From Halocatena salina (lineage in GTDB: Archaea; Halobacteriota; Halobacteria; Halobacteriales; Haloarculaceae), in assembly GCF_023115355.1 (NCBI RefSeq), contig NZ_CP096021.1:1-64000 (forward strand): DNA of 64,000 nucleotides. Direction: 5' to 3'. The notes below the pieces were generated by a model, which had not been told where the DNA came from, made no database searches, and saw only the letters and a program-made list of their open reading frames with translations. The translations under genes and the position numbers were made by a program. Positions within the stretch are counted from its first letter, which is position 1. Every line of letters begins with the position of its first letter. Below, piece after piece: positions 45,092 through 52,544 of the stretch.

Positions 45092-45513
45092 ATCCGATCG
45101 AATCTACCGTCAGCGCGTGGTCCGGGGTGGAAGTCGACTCGCACGACCGTGGCGTCGGGCGCGAGTTTACCCTCGATGGACGGCAGATCAGCCACGTCCA
45201 CCATGGCAAACTCCTCGACATTCCATTCGACAAATGTGTCCGTGACGTCTTCATTGAGGAGAAACGAGCTGAAAAACATCACGTCACGCCCGATTTCTCC
45301 GATTCTTGGTGGATGTCCTATCGCACCCAATCGGACGAAGACGTTGGGGGAGTATTCTGGCTTCTCCGTGTCGCGTGTCTCTATCATGTGATCACGATGC
45401 AAAAACGTGAGGAACACTCTCCGGGAGACAGAGTCGATATCGATGCCGCACTCGCTGAGTCGGATATGAGCGACACGTTAGAAGACGTGTTCAACGAGGT
45501 GAGTGCCGCATGA
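45088..45513 (+). CDS. Luciferase-domain (DUF5519-like) protein
   Basis: A 141-aa protein resembling the small 'luciferase domain' family (PF17648-like). The pattern EVDSHDRGVGREFTLDGRQISHVHHGKLLDIPF...RAEKHHVTPDFSDSWWMSYR follows the family's GxxEFRxGxREIGHxHxxxLxDxPF and HHVLPDSGWVSY motifs. Such proteins are not known to make light; the function is unknown. It lies between and overlaps (ATGA) a 62-aa ORF and an MFS exporter gene, so all three are coupled. Confidence 0.65.
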   Translation: MNPIESTVSAWSGVEVDSHDRGVGREFTLDGRQISHVHHGKLLDIPFDKCVRDVFIEEKRAEKHHVTPDFSDSWWMSYRTQSDEDVGGVFWLLRVACLYHVITMQKREEHSPGDRVDIDAALAESDMSDTLEDVFNEVSAA

Positions 45514-46748
45514 GCGGCGAGATCACACTCTCACGCCCGAGACTTGCACAGGGAACGCTGCTGCTTGCAAGCATGCTCACCATCATGGCGGGTGCGACGA
45601 TCTCTCCGGCGCTGCCCGCAATTCAGAGAGCGTTTGTGAATGCGCCGAACGCGGGAGTCCTCGTCGGGCTCGTTCTCACAATGCACGGGTTGTTCATCGC
45701 AGTTGGTTCACCCGTCATTGGCGCGCTCGCTGACCGGTACGGCCGCCGACGGTTGCTGCTTGGCTCGACAGTCGTCTACGCGCTCGCGGGTGGTTCAGGA
45801 TTCGTGCTCGATTCACTGGTGGCAATTCTCGTCGGTCGAGCGGTGCTAGGGCTGGCCGTTGCGGGCGTGATGGTGACTGTGACTGCGCTGATTACCGACT
45901 ACTACGAGGAGAACCACCGGGATACGATCCTCGGGCGACAGGGTGCCTTCATGTCCATTGGCGGCGTCGTCCTGTTGCCGCTCGCAGGCGTGCTCGCAGA
46001 TATCGGCTGGCGGGTTCCGTTCCTCGTCTATACAGTGGCGCTGGTGCTCCTGCCGGCGATGGCGTTCGGATTGCCAGAGCCGAGCCGCCGTGAACCCACC
46101 GGGGACCGTCCAACGAGTATCAGCGACCTCCGCCAAACGCTCGCTCAGTTCCCGCTCGGAACGCTCGGTCTTATCGCTGCACTCGGGTTAGTCGGTCAGA
46201 TCATCTTCTACATGACTCCTGTCCAGATTCCGTTCTATCTCGAAACGCGGACTGGGGCAAGTGGCACGGTGATCGGTGCTGCGCTGGCGGCGTCGACAGG
46301 AGCCGGTGGAGTCGCCTCGCTGCTGTATGGCCGCGTCCGTCGATCCTTGAGTGTAATCGATATCGTTGCACTCACATTTGGATTCATGAGTATCGGGTAT
46401 GCCGTGATCGGCGTGAGTGGGACGGTTCCCGGTGTTGTCATTGGTCTGGCGGTCGCGGGTGCTGGCAGTGGGTTCCTCCTGACGAACCTCAACGCGTGGA
46501 TTGCAGCGGTCACGCCGGAGTCCGTTCGTGGACGGGCGCTCAGTGCCCTGACGAGTGCGTTTTTCCTCGGGCAGTTTCTCTCACCGCTCGTGACCCAGCC
46601 AGTAAGCGATACTCTGGGCCTTGGAACGACGTTTGTCGGAGTCGGGGTATTGTTGGCGGGCGGAGCGATCGCGTTCGCGCTCGCAAGCGTCTCTGTCACG
46701 CCCCTTCCAACTCAGAACCCGAACCCGCCACGCAGCAACAGTCGGTAA
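45510..46748 (+). CDS. MFS drug/metabolite exporter
   Basis: A 412-aa major facilitator with 12 predicted helices. Loop 2-3 carries the family motif GALADRYGRRRLLL, and helix 1 begins LLASMLTIMAGATISPALPAI, typical of DHA1-type drug:H+ antiporters. Start ATG overlaps the previous stop by 4 bases, so its expression depends on the luciferase-domain gene. Substrate unknown. The gene stops 50 bases before the left end of the IS element. Confidence 0.88.
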   Translation: MSGEITLSRPRLAQGTLLLASMLTIMAGATISPALPAIQRAFVNAPNAGVLVGLVLTMHGLFIAVGSPVIGALADRYGRRRLLLGSTVVYALAGGSGFVLDSLVAILVGRAVLGLAVAGVMVTVTALITDYYEENHRDTILGRQGAFMSIGGVVLLPLAGVLADIGWRVPFLVYTVALVLLPAMAFGLPEPSRREPTGDRPTSISDLRQTLAQFPLGTLGLIAALGLVGQIIFYMTPVQIPFYLETRTGASGTVIGAALAASTGAGGVASLLYGRVRRSLSVIDIVALTFGFMSIGYAVIGVSGTVPGVVIGLAVAGAGSGFLLTNLNAWIAAVTPESVRGRALSALTSAFFLGQFLSPLVTQPVSDTLGLGTTFVGVGVLLAGGAIAFALASVSVTPLPTQNPNPPRSNSR

Positions 46749-46797
46749 CTGACCAGCTCGACTTCTGATAGCACCATCGATCACAATCTGAGGTTTC

Positions 46798-48040
46798 TAC
46801 TCGGCTCTGCACGTTCATAAACTCCCCTCAGAATGGGAGAAGAGGTGGTCGATCTCCTCCATCAGTCCGTCGAGATCATGGTCTGTCTGGTCGCGCACCC
46901 ACGAAAACATGTTGTAGATCGTCTCTTTGAGGCCGTGTTAGAGCTGCGCTCGATTCGGGACCAAGGCGAAGGAGGCTGTAGGTCAGCATCTGACGGTGCC
47001 AGTGGCGACTGGCACCGTCAGAATCACGCACCTCGAAGCCTCCAAGGCCGAGATCCTGCTTTGAGTCCTCGAAGAACGTCTCGATTCGCCACCTGTACGA
47101 ATAGCTCCGAATGAGATGGCCAGAGGGAGCGTCGATCTTGTTCGTTGCGAGGTACTTGACCGGGTTGTCTTCGTCCTCGTCAGTGACTTTCTCGGCGATT
47201 ACCAGTCGTACCTCACCTAACTTCGAGATCGGTAGCGTCTTCGTCCAAATCTTGTACGTTTCTTCGTTGATCTCTCGCTCTACTTTGTCGATGCGCTGGA
47301 AGAGCGCATCGACGCGCATCTCCTCGTTATCGAAGGTCACCTGCCGGTTGCTCCGTAGTGTCCGATCCAATCCTTGCCGTAGGATTCGACGTGCTTGATC
47401 AGGTCCGAGTCGTGGGCGAACCACGAGTCGAAGAGGTAGGTGTACCTGCGGACACCTACCTCTTCTTCCAGTTCTGTGACGATCTCTCGGGAGAGATCGT
47501 ACTTCGTCTCCTCGTCGTCCAGGTCTTCGTCGTCAGCTTTCTCGTACTGGCGAAATGTGAGTGGATAGGAGGTTTTGTCGTCGGTGTAGAATGCGTAGAC
47601 GAGGTCCTGTCCCCAGACGGGTTCTCCTTCGGTGTGATCGTAGAACTCTCCAGCACCGGGAAGTTCCTCCCGGTTTGCTGGAACACCGAGTCGTCGATGA
47701 CGATGTAACCGTCCTGTGACCAGCGTGTCTCGCCGTGTTTTTGCAACTCCTCTAATCGTTCGTGGTTGAGTTGATCTTTGTCCCAGTCGTACTCAGTGAG
47801 GAACTTGTTGAATGCTCGGTCGCCTTGGGCCGGAAGGACTTCACGTGCGATCCCGGTCACGGTCTTGCTGCTGGCCGCAGCAAGACCTATCACGTACGTT
47901 TTGGCGTGATGAGTCTGGTGATACGACAGCGAGTCGAACTCGTCCAGTGGATCGGTGCAGGACAGGAAATCCGTAATCGGAAGCATCGGCCGTCATTGCC
48001 GTCTACATCGCGTTCCGACTTAAACGTGCAGAGCCGAGTA
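46798..48040. mobile_element. IS4-type insertion sequence (degraded) with 18-bp terminal inverted repeats
   Basis: Both ends carry TACTCGGCTCTGCACGTT (46798-46815, and its complement at 48023-48040) as perfect inverted repeats, enclosing a 1.2-kb transposase gene. Flanking sequences show no clear target duplication by eye, consistent with age or later rearrangement. The transposase is multiply frameshifted, so the element is immobile on its own but could be mobilised in trans. Confidence 0.85.
46815..47986 (-). pseudogene. IS4-family DDE transposase, at least three frameshifts
   Basis: Reconstructed over frames: the N terminus MLPITDFLSC...AFNKFLTEYDWD and the first catalytic Asp motif GYIVIDDSV are open from 47986. 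At about 47660, GGGAGGAAC has lost an A (expected QQTGKELPGAGE). The middle frame carries FDSWFAHDSDLIKHVESYGKDW. A second lost base at about 47362 changes IGPLRSN. A third frame carries the IS4 signature YSYRWRIETFFEDSK (Y-R-E-K). A final shift near 46950 precedes ...NMFSWVRDQTDHDLDGLMEEIDHLF at the C terminus. The stop at 46815 lies at the inner edge of the left inverted repeat. Dead gene. Confidence 0.8.
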
Positions 48041-48239
48041 CTCATACAAATTGCTGCGTGAACACTAGGCGAAAATAAAATCTTCTTTTGAGAACATGAC
48101 AAGATCGCTATACAGTGGACGATCCGACCGACCGATATAGCAATATCTGATGATGGCTAGGTAATATTGTTCATTCACTGTTTGGCGCGAAATTTGGGCC
48201 GTTGGGATAAATTTCGCGGGTGACTATGCATGACGAGAC

Positions 48240-48815
48240 CTACCCATCCGACTTCAAATTCTCTTGAAGCGGCACTTCATAGGTCAGCACAGCAAAGACA
48301 TCGCTATGCTGTTGTACATCGATCAGCTTTAGAGGTGATGATGTAATTTCGCGCGGGAAGAGCTGCGCACCCGAATCGAGCATGACGGGAGCAACGCTGA
48401 GGATAATCTCATCGAGCAGCCCCTGATCGTGGAACTGCCCGGCCAGATCGCCGCCGCCGACGAGCCAGACGTTCTTGTCACCTGCGGCTTCCGCCATTTC
48501 AGCGTGAACGGGTGCGACGTCTCCCTGCACGAAGCGAATATCTGCCCTCTTCACAACCGATAGTTCTCGGCTACTGAACACCCAGGTCGGTGTCTCATAC
48601 GGCCACTTTTCGGGCTCCTCCAGCAGATTTTCGTGTTCGATGATCCACTCGTAGGTCGTCGAGCCCATGGCTATAGCGCCGACCTGCTTGATGAATCGGG
48701 GGTAATCGTCCTCCATACTCTCGATCTCTCCGAACTGGAAGAGCCAGTCGAGTGAGTTATCCTCATCGGCGAGATACCCGTTGATGCTCGTTGCCGTGTA
48801 GTATTGGGTCTTCAT
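48240..48815 (-). CDS. Dihydrofolate reductase-fold protein (RibD C-terminal family)
   Basis: A 191-aa NADPH-binding protein starting MKTQYYTATSINGYLADED. Marks are LDWLFQFG early, the nucleotide-binding IAMGSTTYEWI near residue 50, VWLVGGGDLAGQFHDQGLLDEIILSVAPVMLDSGAQLFP at 115-153, and a final SDVFAVLTYEV. This matches the RibD_C/DHFR-like group whose substrates are mostly unknown; true folate reduction is not indicated. An upstream in-frame TTG (48833) would overlap the methyltransferase stop by 4 bases. The two genes are 14 bases apart and form an operon. Confidence 0.85.
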   Translation of the reverse strand: MKTQYYTATSINGYLADEDNSLDWLFQFGEIESMEDDYPRFIKQVGAIAMGSTTYEWIIEHENLLEEPEKWPYETPTWVFSSRELSVVKRADIRFVQGDVAPVHAEMAEAAGDKNVWLVGGGDLAGQFHDQGLLDEIILSVAPVMLDSGAQLFPREITSSPLKLIDVQQHSDVFAVLTYEVPLQENLKSDG

Positions 48816-48829
48816 ATTCCTAGTACAGT

Positions 48830-49264
48830 TCAACGATAAGACTCAAGCGAGATTTCCCGTAATGGATCTCCACCGTCTATGAACAACTGCCCATTCGGGG
48901 TCAACGCCTTTGCGATCCGTGGCAATGCACGCTCACCATCCAGCGCACCAACTCGTACAGCGAATGCGATGTCGTAACGTTGTTCGCCCGGCTCCAATTC
49001 GAGGTCTTCAGCTGAAACTTGACGCATACTCAAATGGCCAGATGCGATTTGGTCTTGTGACACATCTCTCGCCTTTCTTATCGCTTTAGGTGATAGATCA
49101 ATGGCGAGCACGTGTCCATCACCAATATGACTAACAACCGCACGCGCTGCTGCGCCCGATCCACAGCCAATTTCCAGCACGCGAAGTCCCAGACGTAATG
49201 GGAGCGATTCGACGATAGCTTCAAGTCGGGGTGAGAATTTGCTTTTCTTGTTCGTGTTTGGCAT
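48830..49264 (-). CDS. SAM-dependent methyltransferase (class I, short)
   Basis: A 144-aa Rossmann-type methyltransferase. SAM motif I is LRVLEIGCGSGAAARAV near residue 29, with motif II acidic DLSPKAIRKARD and motif III-like YDIAFAVRVGALD. It ends ALTPNGQLFIDGGDPL with only one further strand, making it shorter than typical (about 200 aa). It may be truncated at the C terminus or a minimal form. Pairs with the DHFR-fold gene 14 bases downstream. Substrate unknown. In 49265-49546 no gene is seen. Confidence 0.7.
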   Translation of the reverse strand: MPNTNKKSKFSPRLEAIVESLPLRLGLRVLEIGCGSGAAARAVVSHIGDGHVLAIDLSPKAIRKARDVSQDQIASGHLSMRQVSAEDLELEPGEQRYDIAFAVRVGALDGERALPRIAKALTPNGQLFIDGGDPLREISLESYR

Positions 49265-49546
49265 GATTTTCACCTGCTATAGTATTGATAAGCTGTAAAC
49301 AGTTTTATAACTGCGCCAAGTTCGGTGAAAGTGAATAGCGCCATTCTCGGTTACCTTTCCTCACTTACTAATCTCGGCAGTCTAAATTTCGGATGGAACT
49401 ATGCATGACAAATCAACCTAGCCGACCTCTGCTATACTGAGTTTGTAATTTCCTGCTCGTCACGTTCTCACCGGATTCTGTATCACCTATCGTTGTAGGT
49501 AGCAACAGTTTGTGGTTAGAACCAGTATCTCCAACGGAGGTGACTG

Positions 49547-50205
49547 ATGATGGAATACAAGGAGTGGACCGCGGCACAGGATTCGACGACCGTCTCAGTC
49601 GACGGCCACGATCTTGCGGTCGCGTACTACGACGAAGGATCGGGACACCCCGTCGTATTTCTCCATGGGATTTCGACAAACTCGTTTCTGTGGCGGGACG
49701 TGATCCCACCGATTGCAAAACATCGGCGGGTCATCGTTCCTGATATGCTCGGGTATGGATTTCGACGTTGAGTGTCGAAACAGCTTCATTTGTCGGTCAT
49801 GACCTCGGGGGAGGTGTTTTCCTACGGTACGCCACTCACAATCCGAATTCAGCCGAGCAACTGGTGTTGTCGAATTCCATCGCGTACGACTCGTGGCCGA
49901 TCCAGCTCATCACTGACCTCGGACTTCCAGAGATGGCTCGAGAAACCAGTGTCGAGGAACTACAGGGGACGCTCGACGACCTTTTCCGTGAGACGCTTTA
50001 TGAAGACACTCCCAACGAGGCGTTTCTGACAGGGATGAAGTCACCATAGGAATCAGAGGAAGGTGTTACGTCGATCGTCCGCAACGCCGCCGCAACCAAC
50101 ACGAATCATACGACGGAGATCGATCCCGAGGCGGTCACTGCGGAGACACTCCTGTTATGGGGCGCCGAGGACGAATTCCAGCCGATCGGGTGGGCCGAAC
50201 GCTGG
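49547..50205 (+). pseudogene. Alpha/beta hydrolase, frameshifted and cut at its 3' end
   Basis: The N-terminal frame gives VAYYDEGSGHPVVFLHGISTNSFLWRDVIPPI and VIVPDMLGYGF, then breaks at about 49770. A second frame resumes with FVGHDLGGGVFLRYAT (the nucleophile elbow here reads GHDLGG, with Asp, as in haloalkane-dehalogenase types) and PNEAFLTGMKSP. An in-frame TAG at 50047-50049 follows, then LLLWGAEDEFQPIGWAERW, after which homology stops at about 50205. There it abuts, tail to tail, a truncated flavoprotein gene of the opposite strand. Several lesions; not functional. Confidence 0.7.
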
Positions 50206-50816
50206 AGGATCGTTACGTCGACCCCCATCCGATGAAGGATCTGGCCCCATTCGAGAGAGATATAGCCACCACCGATGATGAGAACACTCTCGGGGAGCGC
50301 ACGACGCTCCAGGATCGTCTCGCTCGTCTCATAAGGGACCTCTTCAAAACCGTCAATCGGTGCGATCGATGGCGAACTCCCTGTCGCGATGAGAACGTTC
50401 CGGCCAGTGAGACACGTGCCCTCGGCTGCACCAGCAACGACTTCGAGGGTTGTCGCATCAACGAACTGCCCGTAGCCCTCGTAGACATCTGTCCCAAAAT
50501 GATCGGCCACATCGACGTAATTCTCCTGTCGGAGCTGATCCACAAGACGATCTTTCTCATCGAGGGCAGCGGCCCAATCAATCGTCGGCTCATCCTCACT
50601 GTACTGGACCGCATCGAACTCCGTTCGGGTCGGTTCGAACGCAGCGTGTCCGACTGCAAGGAGGTGTTTACTCGGGACACAGCCGACGTTGACACAGGTC
50701 CCACCGAGCGGCAGCCCGGTGTTCACGATCGCCGTCGAGAGGCCGCGCTGACTCGCCCCAGTCAGTGCAGCGAAGGCGGCTGCCCCGCCGCCCAGAATCA
50801 CGAGATCGTACTCCAT
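50198..50816 (-). pseudogene. Mercuric reductase/dihydrolipoamide dehydrogenase-like, C terminus lost
   Basis: The first ~205 residues of a FAD pyridine nucleotide-disulfide reductase. The FAD motif LVILGGGAAAFAALTGAS is followed by the redox pair C41-VNVG-C46 (CVNVGCVPSK), as in MerA/Lpd, and the NAD motif SVLIIGGGYISLEWGQIL. Homology ends within VTILQRS at about 50200, where the DNA switches to a decayed alpha/beta hydrolase. The frame merely continues to 50106 by chance. The normal 460-aa protein would need its interface domain, so it cannot be active. It is divergent from an ArsR-type regulator gene, suggesting a former mercury- or metal-resistance unit. Confidence 0.75.
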
Positions 50817-50925
50817 TGTAGCAGTTATTTCAATATCTGTTTTGATATTAGAACATATGTCCCTTCCGGCTCGTTAGAGATCCGAAAGAATAGCATGAAG
50901 GGACCAAAACTCCTTTACAAAATAC

Positions 50926-50941
50926 TACAATAGATGTTGTA
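50926..50941. promoter_or_regulatory. Possible ArsR operator
   Basis: TACAATAGATGTTGTA, with 5-bp palindromic arms TACAA/TTGTA and a 6-base centre, ends 6 bases before the ATG of the ArsR gene. TACAA/TTGTA half-sites are common in ArsR-family operators, so autoregulation is plausible. The rest of the gap (50817-50925) also holds an AATATC/GATATT inverted repeat near 50835. Confidence 0.4.
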
Positions 50942-50947
50942 ATAAGT

Positions 50948-51352
50948 ATGCGCCTCCTCCAATCAAATGAAGATGTCAACGACGCACGCGCAACCATCTT
51001 TCGTGCACTCGGTGATCCAAACCGTTTGCGTATCTTCCAGACGCTCGCTGAGGCAGACGAGCCGTTGAATGTGACCGCGATCTGTGATCGGACGGACCTC
51101 GAAGCGAATCTCGTTTCCCATCACCTCCAATGTTTGAAAAACTGCCAGCCCGTCGATTCCGAACGCGACGGTCGCCAGAAATTCTACGAAGTGAGCCGGT
51201 CTGAGGCCGTTGAGATGGTCGCACTCGCCGATGAGTGTATCCGGCAGAACATCGAAAGCATCCTCGGCTGTGATATCGTGACGCAGACCGACGACAGAGT
51301 CGAACAACGTTCGACAAGCAGCCGGATGCAGTCCGGCGACGATGACGACTAA
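50948..51352 (+). CDS. ArsR-family metalloregulator
   Basis: A 134-aa winged-helix repressor. The HTH contains DPNRLRIFQTLAEADEPLNVTAICDRTDLEANLVSHHLQCLKNCQPVDSERDGRQKFYEVS. Cysteines at the recognition helix (ICDR) and in HHLQCLKNC, plus distal CIRQ and CDIV, could form a soft-metal site. ArsR proteins release DNA on binding arsenite, Hg, Zn or similar ions. It is divergent from the truncated MerA-like gene, fitting a Hg sensor, though the metal is not shown. The acidic tail SGDDDD is typical of haloarchaea. It appears intact although its target gene is broken. Confidence 0.8.
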   Translation: MRLLQSNEDVNDARATIFRALGDPNRLRIFQTLAEADEPLNVTAICDRTDLEANLVSHHLQCLKNCQPVDSERDGRQKFYEVSRSEAVEMVALADECIRQNIESILGCDIVTQTDDRVEQRSTSSRMQSGDDDD

Positions 51353-51792
51353 CACTGACGAGCACGAACGGACATCGCTGTTAACTGCCGCCGGGGCTGG
51401 CGGCGCAGGTCGCCTGTTGTCTGGCACTCGAACGCCTCGGCGGTGCCGCAGTACTTGGTGGATTCACAGCCACGATCTGTGAACCCCGGCAGGCCAAGTT
51501 GGACACTCCACGCAATCAGCAGGAACGGGAGTGAGCCGAAGAATCCGACCGAAAACCACCCGGACGCGGCGATGATCATCCCGTGGAACCGACCCGGGGC
51601 TTCGGCGTCCTTGAATCGTCGATGGAGCAGCCAGCCAATTCCCAACGGAATGACTGCAGAGACCAGTAGTGCCGGAAGCGCATAGTACTCACCCCAGACG
51701 ATCGGCACGGCAATCGAGACCAGCATTAGTCCGCCAAGCGCCTCTAGGATGCGACCGATGTCTCGGCCGACTGTTGCAACGGATCCGTTCAT
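51349..51792 (-). pseudogene. trkH: TrkH potassium transporter, N-terminal fragment
   Basis: The first ~105 residues read as TrkH (TVGRDIGRILEALGGLMLVSIAVPIVWGEYYALPALLVSAVIPLGIGWLLHRRF...ASGWFSVGFFGSLPFLLIAW), covering the first helices. After LGLPGF near 51480 the sequence turns unrelated (CESTKYCGTAEAF...) and stops at 51349, overlapping the ArsR stop. A normal TrkH has more than 480 residues with four pore loops, so the fragment cannot transport. Its neighbour trkA is also damaged. Confidence 0.75.
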
Positions 51793-51852
51793 ACGCTCTC
51801 TGTGTTGTCAATTAAAGCTACCACGATTGTCACGAAATTCAACGTTATCATC

Positions 51853-52539
51853 TCATTCAACTCGATCTTCATAATGCCCAAAGATATCAGTAATTTCCGG
51901 GTCTGCACCGACACCAGAGTACACTGTCAGTAGATCACCTTTCTTGATGGTTGTATTACCGCGCGGAGTGATTGGATGATCGTGTCCGTCACGTTCGGTT
52001 GCAACAACGAGCATCTCATCAGTGATTAGTCCCGCCTGTGTGGCTTGTTGGAGCGTTTTCCCTACGATAGGTGCCTCTTCGGTGACTGTGATCTCGAAGA
52101 CCTCCGCGTCCTTACCAATACACATATAGTCTACAATCGCTGGCCGTGTCATGGCCCGAGACAGATACTCGGCGATCAGCTGTTGTGGGTTCTCTATCGT
52201 GTTGACACCGATCTGCTCGAAAAGCCCCATGTGCTCTGGGTTGTGGACGACCGAAAGAATCGCAGGAATCTCGAATTCCTTCGCAAGCAGGCACGTCATC
52301 ACGTTCGTTGCGTCCTGATCCGTTGTCGAGATGAGCGCATGGGCCTGTTCGGCATCGGCATCCTCTAACGTGTCTTTCGTTGTAGCGTCGACGTTCAACA
52401 TCGGACAGTAAACCGGTCAGCGGCCCGATTCGCGCGTTTTTTTGTCACGCTCAATGACGACGACCTCATTGCCTGACTGCGTCGCAATATCGATAAGCGG
52501 TGTTCCGATATCGCTTGCGCCGATAGTGATAATGTACAT
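51853..52539 (-). pseudogene. trkA: TrkA potassium-uptake regulator, with paired compensating frameshifts
   Basis: From ATG 52539 the frame gives MYIITIGASDIGTPLIDIATQSGNEVVVIERD (Rossmann NAD motif), then a 7-A run and a TGA. Shifting frame across about 20 codons restores KRANRAADRF. Shifting back gives LNVDATTKDTLEDADAEQAHALISTT and a good RCK_C domain (FEITVTEEAPIVGKTLQQATQAG...TTIKKGDLLTVYSG). So an extra base near 52440 and a lost base near 52405 cancel out. Only the tail from an internal ATG at 52401 (182 aa) is normally readable. It is either a decayed gene or a sequencing or slippage case. Confidence 0.7.
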
Positions 52540-52544
52540 AGTGA

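Noticed and set aside
50157-50933. 258-codon plus-strand frame
   Set aside because: Antisense of the MerA-like fragment, running through the junction with the hydrolase remnant by chance.
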